From NCBI RefSeq assembly GCF_008831285.2, contig NC_045147.1, forward strand, positions 8,522,334-8,586,333: a DNA stretch of 64,000 nt, read 5' to 3'. Of the stretch, positions 22,231-32,110 are shown piece after piece. Under the pieces are notes generated by a model. The model did not search any database, had not been told where the DNA came from, and saw nothing but the letters and a program-made list of their open reading frames with translations. Numbering within the stretch: position 1 is the first letter of the stretch; every line of letters starts with the position of its first letter. The DNA is from Nymphaea colorata (Eukaryota > Streptophyta > Magnoliopsida > Nymphaeales > Nymphaeaceae). The position numbers and the translations under genes are program-made.

Positions 22231-22640
22231 ACTGACCATAAACTCAATCATGGTGAACACTCCAATTACATTTTCAGTTGATGATCTGTTGAAGCATCAT
22301 CAATTCCATAACAATGCACTTTATATTTTGCTAAGAACTTGCAGCATGAACATCCCACATGTAATGATAGATGGAAGGAATTGTTTGAATATATGTATGG
22401 AGATAACCACGAAACCCTTGGGTCTCAAGAATGATCATTACATACTAGACGATATTACCATTTATGGCTTTGACTAGAGCAGGAGGACAGTAAAAGGAAA
22501 AATATACTTAGACTTGCATATAAATTTACTATTCATTCGGTCCTCCTTTATGTGATGGATGTGCCACCATCCTGCAATTACTACTTAGGAGGTGATGGAT
22601 CCATGAGGCAAACATCATGCCATTCACCTTACATCAATGC
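22231..22640 (+). pseudogene. Tat aspartic protease remnant
   Basis: The open stretch to 22477 includes YILLRTCSMNIPHVMIDGRN and CLNICMEITTKPLGL, then ITIYGFD and RRTVKGKIYLDLHI. Plant gypsy proteases read V-x-I/V-DNGS-x-LN-x-C, then T-x-x-x-LG, then V-x-A-F/Y-D and RR-x-V-x-G. Here the catalytic DNGS triad has become DGRN, so the enzyme is inactive. A later PPSCNYYLGG piece in a shifted frame corresponds to the F-N-x-LLGR flap end. Confidence 0.75.
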
Positions 22641-22939
22641 ATCAAATGGAGTCACTGGGGTATCATTGCAACAGTCTTAAATCTTGAGGAGAGGCTCCCC
22701 AACCTATGTACGTCGCCCAACATACACAATTGAAATAACGATTGTTCAGCACCCTAACAAGGTATATCTAAAAGACAGCCTTGACTATTTGGGCATGAAT
22801 GAATCTTAGATTAGGGAGCAAGTCAACAAGATGGAATGGAAAGGTCCAACTTTTACAAGCTTGGAGGTCAAATCCATGAGATAGCCATCAAAGATAATCC
22901 TCTGCATGATCAATTTGTAGACCTGCTAAAAGGGCTTCA

Positions 22940-23005
22940 TCTGATGATTAGGATGGGCTACAAGCCATGCATAGGCTTAAGGACTAATGAAGATGGCATC
23001 ATCAA
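22940..23005 (+). pseudogene. G-patch motif
   Basis: MIRMGYKPCIGLRTNEDGI closely follows the G-patch pattern (M-G-x-K-x-G-x-GLG-x-N-x-x-G-I). Two of the defining glycines are lost (PC for PG, LRT for LGK). G-patches are glycine-rich nucleic-acid-binding segments known downstream of retroviral-type protease in some retroelements. The location between protease and reverse transcriptase fits. Confidence 0.65.
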
Positions 23006-23297
23006 ATGAATCAGTAGCGAAGGCAAGCACAAAGGAACTGTAAGTCTTGGCTAGAAGAGAGCCTACAAGGGAAAAGCCAATGAACAGTCCAAAGTTTATC
23101 AATAAAATTCAAGTTTTGCTCATATCCATGTGCCTCTCTCTCTTCTCTCTTTCTAATGATTTGTCTCACTATGCACACTAAATGCACATTCAGTTTATTT
23201 TCCTCTCATCACATTTTATAGGATCAAGGTGCATTCAAACCTAGGCACAAGCTAGTCATTAACCTCAAATTCAAACAGTGGAAGAATATACATACAT

Positions 23298-24240
23298 GTG
23301 AGGTCAAGAAATAGAAGAACCAGTTCCATAAGTAGAACTAGGCCAACCAATGCAACCAGTAGAACCAAAGTTGGATCCTACAGATTTGGTTCAACTACAA
23401 AGAGATCACAAGATGACCCAACCAAGGAAGTGCATATTGGAACCACAAAAGATCACAAGATGATACAAGCTAGTGTCAACTTGGGTCTAGAAGAAGAGGA
23501 AAAACTGATTCAATTTCTTAAAAGATACAAAGAAGTTCTTGCATGGATATATAAAGACATGCTAGGATTGGATCCACAGTTAATGGAGCACATGCTAATT
23601 ATCAAACCAAGGAGTTGTCCAGTCATGCAGAAACTGAGGAAGTTGGACCCACAAGTTGAAGATAAGGTCAAAGAGGGATTGCAAGATCTACTCATGCAAA
23701 GTTTATCAGAACCATCGATTTACCTGAATGGCTTGCCAATAAAATGGTCGTGCCTAAGAAAAATATGGAAGTTTATATCTACATTGATTTTCAAAATCTA
23801 AACAATGCCATGGCCAAGGATGATTACCCTTTACCCAATATCAATGTACTGGTTGACAGTACAACAAGCCATTCCATGTTCTCTTTCATCGATGGTTATT
23901 TCTACTACAATTAGATCAAGTTAGCTCCTAAAGATCAACCCAAGAAAATATTCACCACTCCTTGGAGTACTTTCTACTATACAGTGATGCAATTCAGATT
24001 GAAGAATGCAGAGCAACATATTAAAGAGCGATGACAACTATATTTCATGATAAGATGCACATGTTCATAGATGCATATGTAGATGATATCCTCATCAAGT
24101 CCAAGATATGTTAGGATCATATTGAGGTTTTGACTCAAGTTTTTGATAAGTTGCTTCAATAGAAGTTGAGATTAAATCCCTAAGAATGGGTGTTCCATAT
24201 CGAACCAGGAAAACTCATAAAATACATGGTGAGCCAACAA
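23298..24240 (+). pseudogene. Tat reverse transcriptase remnant
   Basis: The frame at 23298-23801 is the longest open one here. It carries the region before the palm (YKEVLAWIYKDMLGLDPQLM, MEHMLIIKPRSCPVMQKLR). Shifted frames then give DYPLPNINVLVDST, FSFIDGY, IKLAPKDQPKKIFTTPW, the catalytic YVDDILIKSK at 24076-24105, and EPGKLIKYMVSQQGIEVEP. The YVDD active site is intact but the reading frame is broken by several stops and shifts. Confidence 0.85.
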
Positions 24241-24930
24241 GGCATTGAAGTAGAACCCACCAAGACCAATGTCATCATTGACATGACATCTCTAACCACT
24301 CTAAAGGAATTACACAACTTACAATGCAGGATGCAAACAATTTAGTGATTTATCGTCAATTTGGCCCTTGGAAGTAAGCCATTTAATCAACTGCTCCAAA
24401 AGTTGTCAAGTTGGAGTGGGACCCACAATGTTAGGAATCCTTCAAGCAAATTGGGCAGCATTTTTTAAATCCTCCAGTTCTAAAGCTGCCAATCTTGGGA
24501 CGTGCCTTGTTATACATTTCTGTTAACAACTCTACTTGTGGAGGATTCTTAGAATAATATAAAGAAGGTTGCAAGATAGAACACACAATACATGGTTGCA
24601 AGATAGAACACACAATATACTATGTTAGAAAAACCTTCATACATGAAAAGAAGTATTCAATGGTGAAGAAAACTTGGCTCTCCCTTATTTGGATGTGTCA
24701 AGAAATGGAGACATTGTATACTCTTATGCAAAGTCAATATGGTTTCCATATTAAACTCTCTCAGATAAATCCTCAAGCAACCATTTCTCACAAGAACAAT
24801 TACCATGTGGTAGGTGCTCTGCATGCAGTATGGCTTGGAGTACATTTCTCATAAATCTATGAAAGGACAAGCATTAGCTGATCAATTGATCAATTTTTCA
24901 CTGACTAAGAACTAAAAGCCAATGATAATT
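24241..24930 (+). pseudogene. Tat RNase H remnant with 27-bp internal duplication
   Basis: Readable pieces include KPFNQLLQKLSSW, a CGGFLE strand, HTIYYVRKTF and finally MKGQALADQLINF. These correspond to the connection domain, the IYY-x-SK-T/RTL motif and the KGQALADFLA end of plant gypsy RNase H. A 27-bp tandem duplication at 24567-24620 repeats nine codons just before IYYV. Several stops are present. Confidence 0.75.
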
Positions 24931-24949
24931 TTTTGGATGAACAAGTTTT

Positions 24950-25330
24950 ACACATTGAAACTGCTCAGTTATAGACAATGTTTTTTGACAGCTCCAATAA
25001 CATGGCCAGAACATGTATTGGGAGTCTCCAACTTACCCCTAAAAAGGAGATGATCCCCTACTCTCCCAGGTTGGATTTTATATGCACTCATTGTTTAATA
25101 TGAAGCATTGATACATGGACTCATAATGCTGCTCAATTTCAATATCAGAAAAGTTTACACTTATGGACATTCCCAACTCTCTAAAAAAAAGTCAATGAAT
25201 AATGGAATGTAAAAAATCCTAAATTGACACCTAACCAAGAAGTCACTCAAGCCTTGGTGCAATAGTTCAAGGAATTCCAGCTATTCTATGCCAATAAGGA
25301 GTTTAACTAATTTGTAGATGGTTTGGCCGG
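24950..25330 (+). pseudogene. Second (archaeal-type) RNase H remnant of Tat element
   Basis: Pieces read MFFDSSNNMA (FDGSSN in intact relatives), MIPYSPRLDFICTH, YEALIHGLIMLLNFNIRKVY and YGHSQLS (YGDSQLV). This is the additional RNase H that defines the Tat lineage. The catalytic D of GDS has become H, so it is inactive. Confidence 0.75.
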
Positions 25331-26683
25331 CCTTGGATCCACTATCACTTTCAAGAAGAATGAATCATGTAAAGCTTTTGAGGTCACAAGGTCGACTCAA
25401 CCAACATGGCACCCTATAGAACAAGTAAATCAAGTAGATTCAAACGAATCCCCTTGATATTAGAAAGTTAAGAATTACTTGGAACCAATGGATTCCTTTG
25501 AAATATACCCAAAAGAGAGCATAAAGTCATACAATGCATGTAAGATAGATATTTTATGCTGGCAGCAATATGATATACGTGTATATTTAGATAAGAATAT
25601 TCACGATGACTTGACAAGCACGAAGCTCAAGAAATTAATCAAGAAGCTCATGAAGGAGTTTATGGATGATGTGTCGGATATCAAATCCTAGTCAAACAGT
25701 TAATTTAAGTAGGATACTATTGACCAATCACGCAACAAGATTGCTACAAGTTTGTCAGGAGATGTTTGGATTGCTAGATTTATGCAATGTGATACATGTT
25801 CTTGTGGCATATCTATATCATGGCCTTGTTCAATGTATGCATTTGATGTAATAGGTCCCATCAATTCTCTCGAGTCCAATGGGCATAAGTATTTCATGGT
25901 TGCTATAGAGCATTTCTCCCAGTGGGTGGAAGCCATCACCCTAAGAATCATGGAAGACAAGCATGTCATCTCTTTCATCCACAAGAATATTTTGTGCACG
26001 TTTGGTGTGCCACATGATATCGTCTCTGGTAATGGAGCATATTTCAAGAATGAAAGATGTGCAAATTCTACTCCAAGTTCAAGATCAGACATTTTTCAGC
26101 ACCTTGTTATCCATAAGAAAACAGCCAAGCAGAAGCAACGAACAAAATCCTAATCCAAATTATTTTAATGACTGTTGAAATTGCCAGAGATTGACATGAA
26201 TGATTACATGATGCATTGTGGGCTTATAGGACTACAATCAATACTTCCACCAATGCCACCCCAATAGAACTGGTATATGTTACAGATGTGATCTTTCCTT
26301 CACATGTGCAAAAACCAATTTATAAGTTTGCACCTGTTATCGAGCTTCCCATGGACCAATACCAAAAGTAGCAGATGTTATAGTTAGACCTGCTCAATGA
26401 GAAAAGTTTGCGAGCAGCAGAATATGCACAAGCATATCAGCAAAGGATAGCTGGACATTATGCCAAATCAGTGATCAAACAGAGTTTCAAAATCAATGAA
26501 CTAGTGTTGAGATCAACCATCCCATGGAAGAATCATCCATGTGGAAAGTGAGCCCTGAATTGGGATGGTCATTATGTCATCAAGGCAGTTTTGTTGGGCA
26601 ATTCATATCGATTGATTGATGCCAATGAGGTTGAATTAGCTAATCCTATAAATGCTCTTCATTTAAAGAAATTCTATGTATGA
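25331..26683 (+). pseudogene. Tat integrase remnant and pol terminus
   Basis: The open frame at 25752-26153 carries the core: AFDVIGPINSLESNGHKYF, HFSQWVEAITLRIM, FGVPHDIVSGNG. The usual second aspartate (DNG) is glycine here. A shifted frame supplies the catalytic glutamate region (AEATNKILI) and ALWAYRTTINTSTNATPIEL, the conserved W-x-YRT-x-x-x-T-x-TP-x-x-L-x-Y-G segment, then PMDQYQK. The C-terminal tail ends LHLKKFYV-stop at 26681-26683, the typical end of Tat pol. The protein is inactive through both substitution and frameshift. Confidence 0.85.
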
Positions 26684-27060
26684 TCTAGTTGTATCAAACT
26701 TTTCCTATCAATACAATTTTCTTTGATGTCTAGACTAATCTCTCTCTTTCTTTTTCATGCATTCTCTTCACTACCTTCATACTGGGGCATTTTTTATAAA
26801 AGGAGCAACACAAGTTGCACATGAAAATGGCCACAAAATGATTTCAACAAGACTTTCAATTCTGAGAGAAATTAGTCCAAAAGTTTTCATAACCATGTAT
26901 CTACCAATTTTTCCTGGTTTTGTGAATTTTCAAGAACCATAAGTTTTCAAATATTTACTATAAGCTTTTCAAATGTCACATTATGGTGCATATAAGTTCT
27001 TCAAATTTTACACAAGCTTTTCAAATCTTGCATACTGCATGCATGCTTTTTAATGTTACA
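26684..27060 (+). other. 3' untranslated region of Tat element
   Basis: Non-coding sequence between the pol stop and the first clear minisatellite unit. It already contains single TTCACAAG/TTTTCAAAT words from about 26940. Confidence 0.5.
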
Positions 27061-27336
27061 TTTCACAAGTTTTTTCAATGCACCTCGGTGTGCTCATACT
27101 TTCTAATTTCATATTTCACAAGTTTTTTCAATTTTGCACCTCGATGTTCGCATACTTTCTAATTTCATATTTCACAAGTTTTTTCAGTTTTGCACCTCGG
27201 TATACATGTACTTTGAATTTCGTAGTTCACAAGTTTTTCCAATTTTGCACCTCAGTGCGTGCATACTTTCCAATTTCATATTTCAAAAGTATTTCCAATT
27301 TTACACCTTTGTGTGCATATACTTTTTAAGTTCACA
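27061..27336 (+). repeat. 56-bp minisatellite, five well-kept units
   Basis: Units start at 27061, 27114, 27170, 27225 and 27281, with lengths 53, 56, 55, 56 and 56 bp. The consensus order is TTTCACAAGTTTTTTCAATT, TTGCACCTCGGTGTGCATAC, TTTCTAATTTCATA. A sixth unit from 27337 drifts. The overlapping frames that repeat HKFFQFCTS-like peptides are artefacts of this array. The array lies about 380 bp after the Tat pol stop. Confidence 0.9.
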
Positions 27337-28430
27337 TTTCACAAGTTTTTTCAATTTCACACTTCAATTCACATAGGCATTTTCATTTTGCACTTCAGTA
27401 CATACAAACTTTCAGGTTTACACATCAATGCACATAAATTTCCATTCACACACAAGTTCATACAAGTTTTTCAAATTTTACATATCAATGCACACAAGAT
27501 TTCCCAATTTTGCACCAGGTGCATACAAGTTTTTTAATTACACATTTCAATGTGCACCCATTTGCTGGTCATATAAAATATTTCACAAGTTTTCCAGTTT
27601 TGCATTTGCATGCATATGAGTTTTCAAAATAGGCATTTTGGCGTGCTCAAGTTTTTCAATTTCACACAATTTCCAAAGTTTCATGCTTTTACATATGGTT
27701 TAGCATTTTGGTGGACCAAATTTCACAAGTTTCAAAATGGTTTTCATGCTTCAGCACACAAATTTCATGCTTTGGCACATACAAATTTTGCAAGAACATA
27801 CATTGATATAAGATTTCTTACTTCACTGCTCTCAAGTAAATTTGCCATGGTATAATATTTTATGTCTCGGTGCACCCAATCAAACATACCAGTTTACACA
27901 AGTGTTTTGATATAAGATTTAATGTTTCAGCACCGCCAAATAAACGTGACTCGACATAAGATTTTGCACTTTGCTGCCTCCAAGTAAGCATACCAGTGCA
28001 TAAATTTTCTGGGCTTCGGTGCACACAAGTCCTCTTGAATCGGTGTGAGATTTATATGTTTCAAAACATATAAGCAAATGTGCGTTGGTATAACATTTTG
28101 TGCTTTGACACCCCGAAGTAACTGTGTCGTGACATGAGATTTCACACTTCACCACATGATTGTACTACTTTGCATAAGTTTTCAAATTTTTGCAATCTAG
28201 TATAAGGTTTCACGTTTCAGGACACAAGTAAACATATCTCGACGTAACAATTTGTATATCGATGCCCCCAAGTAAATGTACCATTGCATAAGATTTCGGC
28301 TTCTGCACACCCAAGAACGCACAATGCAACACATATTTTTGTACTTTGGTGCACATTTTCATACAAGCATTTCAAGCCTCATGAACATTCTTACAAGTTT
28401 TCATATTATATCATGCAAACACTTAATGAT
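27337..28430 (+). repeat. Degenerate continuation of the TTCACAAG repeat
   Basis: The words TTTCACAAG, TTTTGCACTT, CAGTGCACAC and CATACAAG recur with loose 40-60-bp spacing, but clear unit boundaries are lost. The variant words GTATAAGATTT and TTCGGTGCAC dominate after 27850. This looks like an older, eroded part of the same array. Confidence 0.65.
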
Positions 28431-28499
28431 TTCAGTTTTCTAAAAAAAGCAATAAAATTTCAGCCAAAGATTTGATGATTGTCCAAAAACAAAAGTTTT

Positions 28500-29340
28500 A
28501 ATAATGCCTCATTATGAGTCATGAATGGAGCTCAAGGAAACATAGGGAATCAAAGTTTAGGAGATGTTATTGACTTTGACCCCTAGTAGAACATGAGCAT
28601 GTCAAGAATCAATTAGAGAACAAGAGATTAAGTTGACCCAAGCAAAACATGCAATGTAAAGTGACCATTGCGAGATGGTCTTGGGGAAAGTGTAGTTGTT
28701 CAACTAGATCTGCACTCAAGAATACTAAGTAGGCGTAAATTGATTTGTGCCTTTTATGTGAAGTTATATGTTTTTATGGATGTTATCTAGTTATATCTTA
28801 TTTAGCCTTCTGAGCTCAAGCAATTAAGTTTGAGAGGTGCGCTACACTTGGCACTCTAAGCCTAATTGGTTTGGGAGTCATCAACCTAAAGCTCATTACA
28901 AGGGTTCAATAGATAACCTGATAGACATGACATTGCACCCAACAAAGCTGCATGACTATCAAAGTTATGGAGATTCACTGTAGCATGTGGGGTGGTGAGG
29001 TATTTCCCTTGTAGGTGAAGGTCGGCCTAAAAACATAAGGAAAGCAGAAACAAGTATGAAAAAGCCAAAAACAACTAAATTCAAGAAATTTTTCAAAACA
29101 ATCAACATGTCTGCCTAGAAAGCCAAGGTCACTCGAGTTTAGAATTCCCTAATGATAAAATAATTAGTTTCTTGTGACTACATAGGAAGTGAGGATATTG
29201 GGAAATTGTACACTAAGAAACCCTATGGCATAGAGATCAACTTTTCTTGTCTTATCATGTGAAAATGAAAGAACAATTGTTTTAAATGAATTTCATAATG
29301 CTGGCTGAAAAGTTTTGTTCTTAGAGTAACGAAGTCATGC
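28500..29340 (+). repeat. Dispersed repeat, partner of 7310-7560
   Basis: Non-coding. The part at 28660-29060 matches 7310-7560 through ordered words, from the GAGATGGTC region to GGTGAGGTATTTCC and GTGAAGGTCGG. It is probably the distal 3' region or LTR of the Tat element. Confidence 0.45.
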
Positions 29341-29359
29341 AAGTCTTTACCAGATACAA

Positions 29360-29720
29360 CCTGTATAAGCAAAAGGATTTTATCAAAATTTACAAATATT
29401 TTACAAGATTTTTACAAGTTCACAAACACTCATATTTTTATGTGAGATTTCCATGTTTTGGAACACACAAGCATACAAAGCACATGCATTTTATTGTATG
29501 AATTTCACAAGCATTGTGCAAGTTTACAAGCACTCACCTTTATGTGAGATTGTTGCGCTTCAGTGCACACAAGAATACAAGCACATGCATTTCATTTTAT
29601 GAATTTCACAAGTATTTCACAAACTCACATTTATGTGAGATTTTCACCCTTCAGCATACACAAACGTACAAGTACATGAACTCCCAAGCGTGGATTTCAC
29701 AAGCAATCATTGGGGCACTT
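29360..29720 (+). repeat. Second TTCACAAG-type repeat cluster
   Basis: Three loose units of about 100 bp carry the order ATTTCACAAG, TCACAAACTCACATTTATG, TGAGATTTTC, CTTCAG, ACACAAGCATACAAGCACATG. They resemble words of the 27-28 kb array. No coding potential. Confidence 0.6.
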
Positions 29721-30338
29721 TTTTCATGTATTTAAAAATGGATTTTGCTTTCGAAAGTCTAATTTCAAAAAATTTCATCATTTCTTGTGATGGTGTTTTG
29801 TCTTTGCCACTAATCATGGTTCCTAGTTCAGTAGCAACGAGGGGCATTCGTGAACAGCCAAAATTTTTGCAAGTATAAATGACTATTTTACCCTCCACTA
29901 TGATATTTTCAAGATCAAATTTCAAGAACAAAGGGTCATTTTGAGCCCAACAAGTACTTTTGATGCTAGAATTGAACATCTAAACTTAGATTGCCAAGTT
30001 GTCCAAGCTAAAAATCATCATTCCACCCTTGCATCTAGGTAGTTTACCCAAAAGGTAGGAATTTTTCACCAAATTTATGAGAATTGCCAAATATTTAAGT
30101 AATTAGGTCATTTCTCAACCCATAAGTTGCCAGAGTTAGCTCACTAGGGTTATCTCAGCTTGAAGTCAACTCCTCTGTAACTCAAATCAGCTTACTGAAA
30201 CTTAAAATTGTGATTTTCAGCTCAACCAAGTCCAAAATAAGTTTTCCTTAATGAAGAGAAAGTTTATTTCACTTACTTTCAATCACTTAGCCCATTTTTT
30301 AGTCCTACACTAATTTGTAGATTGCCATTGGGCCTTTC
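29721..30338. other. Non-coding, LTR-like
   Basis: Contains text such as GACTATTTTACCCTCCAC, similar in kind to the reverse complement of 63.8-64.0 kb (GACCATTCTACCCCTTAT). This is consistent with copies of one LTR family in opposite orientation. No gene. Confidence 0.4.
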
Positions 30339-30860
30339 ACTCTCTTATTTTAAGGGGTTTGAGTTGGTTTTGAGCTCAACGTGATAGAATCAGCTGAAAC
30401 CGAGAATAGATCATGCTTGTCATGTATAGACAAGGTTCTTGTAGTTCGATTTGAGTTCATTCATCCCAGTTTGAGTTCAATTAAGTTTTGAGATTTTTTC
30501 TCTCCTATTTTTAGGGGTTTGTGCTTAATTTGAGCTCAACCTTATGGAGTAAACTGAGCTGCACTCCTTTAGTATGGTTTGAGTTCATTCGTTATTGTTT
30601 ATTCAGTTTCAAGTACCTTTTTTTTTCCTACTTTCAAAGGATTGAGCCGAGAGCTCAACCCAATAGAGTGACTAAAACTGAGCTAAGATCATGTTTATCA
30701 TATATAAATCAACACTCCCTTTGTATGTTTTGAGTCCATATATTCTAGTTTGAGTTTAGTTAGTTCTAAAGGCCTTAGATCTCATTCCTAGTACTTATTA
30801 CACTCTATAGACTATTGTTGAGCTCAATTGTGCAAAAATAAATCAATTTTTTTCGATTTT
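30339..30860 (+). repeat. ~160-bp tandem repeat, about 3.5 units
   Basis: Units begin with CTCTCTTATTTTAAGGGGTT-like text at about 30339, 30499, 30626 and 30785. Each has GAGCTCAACC, a CAGCTGAAACCGAG or CTGAGCT segment, and TTTGAGTTCATTCAT. Unit 2 is about 30 bp shorter because it lacks the GATCATGTTTATCATATAT segment. The units are well diverged. Confidence 0.75.
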
Positions 30861-31079
30861 TCAACATGTTTTTATAGGTAATTAGCTTGTATAAGCACCT
30901 TCAGCTCCACCAGTGGAAATGTATGCCTTGGTTTATGATTTTCTTTGATTCCTAGAACCTTAGTTCAACCAATCCCCTTATTTGGACCCATTTCAGCCCA
31001 AAATCACACATAAGGGTAGTTTAGTCATTTTCTACCATGCACGTATGTTCATAAAACCTAAATTAGGAGCCACATTCCC

Positions 31080-31570
31080 TAAATTAGTTTTTTTATATAC
31101 GTTCATATGAATCTAGTGGGCTCGAACCTAAGCTTAGGCCACCTCAATTTCACTAGACAAGGGTTTTTCAAAAACATCACCCAGGATTGAGCCCAGCAAA
31201 CTTGCGCCCAAACTAGGTCTGAACCTAGTTTTTCAAAACTAAACCTAGCCCAAGTCTAGTCCATGTCATGCAGCTTGAAAACCACCTAGACCAGCTAGAT
31301 CTGGGTCCACATCCATGCTATTTTCAGATCTTCATTTTATATTTATGATCCAAATCACAAATCCAAGCCTTATTTTATTGTCTACATCATGCATCCAAAT
31401 TTTTTATCTGAGATCTAACTTTATAGATCTAGATCCATTATTCAAATTTAAAATCTTGGATATCAAATCATGATCCAGATCTCATTATCATATCCAGATC
31501 CATCTTCTAGAATTTTCTTTGGATCTGGATTCAGATCTAGGTCTCAGTATTAAACCTGGATTCCTGATCT
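31080..31570 (+). repeat. Word-like repeat block in LTR-like DNA
   Basis: 31090-31300 is built from variants of GAACCTAGGCCCAAGCTTAG. 31300-31560 is built from variants of GATCTGGATCCAGATC. The two word types are adjacent in the same order as at 11330-11740. Confidence 0.55.
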
Positions 31571-31949
31571 ACATATGAGCTTAATGCACATTATATTTCA
31601 AAAATGTATCATGATTTTTCTTACTCATGCTTAGTGTCAATCTGTGCACAAGTACTTGAAACATGCAAAATTCTTTGTTGAGCACTTAAATAAAATCACG
31701 TGTCTGTATGTGGCTGGAACAAACATTTTTTTTTATTCATTTCAAGTTTTAAAATATAGTTTTAAATGTGTGTTTTCTTCTCTTCAGATTCTAATCTCAT
31801 TCATTCTCCATATCAATGTCAATTTGAATCCTTTATCACAAATTGATCTACAATTCTCCATGCATGAGTACCTTTTTGCAAAATTGAATTCGGAGTCCAA
31901 ATGAGATCGCAATGTGCAAAATTCAGATGAAAAATGTCATTTTAACTTA

Positions 31950-32110
31950 TGGTTTTGATTGAGAGAGGGGAGAGAGTGTGGAAAAATTTAGTCTCATATC
32001 GAAGGCAACAAAGGGGATGCCCCCTCACTCTCCTATAAATTGAGCTCTCCCCCCTCCTCATTCTACACTCAATTTTAAGAGTTAACTTGAGTGCTCTATA
32101 ATTTTGAAAA
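31950..32110 (+). promoter_or_regulatory. Probable LTR promoter
   Basis: TATAAAT at 32034-32040 is flanked by C-rich text (GATGCCCCCTCACTCTC and GAGCTCTCCCCCCTCCTCA). This lies downstream of the word-like block and upstream of a T-rich leader-like region. The layout fits U3/R of a long-LTR retroelement on the plus strand. Confidence 0.45.

Larger units (their letters stand above)
20500..26683 (+). mobile_element. Decayed Ty3/gypsy Tat-lineage gag-pol region
   Basis: In order: gag, aspartic protease, G-patch, reverse transcriptase, RNase H, second RNase H, integrase, stop at 26681-26683. Two RNase H domains between reverse transcriptase and integrase are the hallmark of the Tat (Ogre-like) lineage. 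Frames are broken by dozens of stops and shifts. LTRs were not identified with certainty. A PMD extra frame lies upstream and a 56-bp minisatellite downstream. The individual domains are listed separately. Confidence 0.85.

Noticed and set aside
27078-27619. Overlapping frames repeating HKFFQFCTS-like peptides
   Set aside because: The 56-bp tandem repeat itself generates these frames in all phases. There is no domain or independent coding evidence.
27061-28430. CRISPR-like array
   Set aside because: Units are contiguous diverged tandem copies without unique spacers, in a plant retroelement context. It is a minisatellite.
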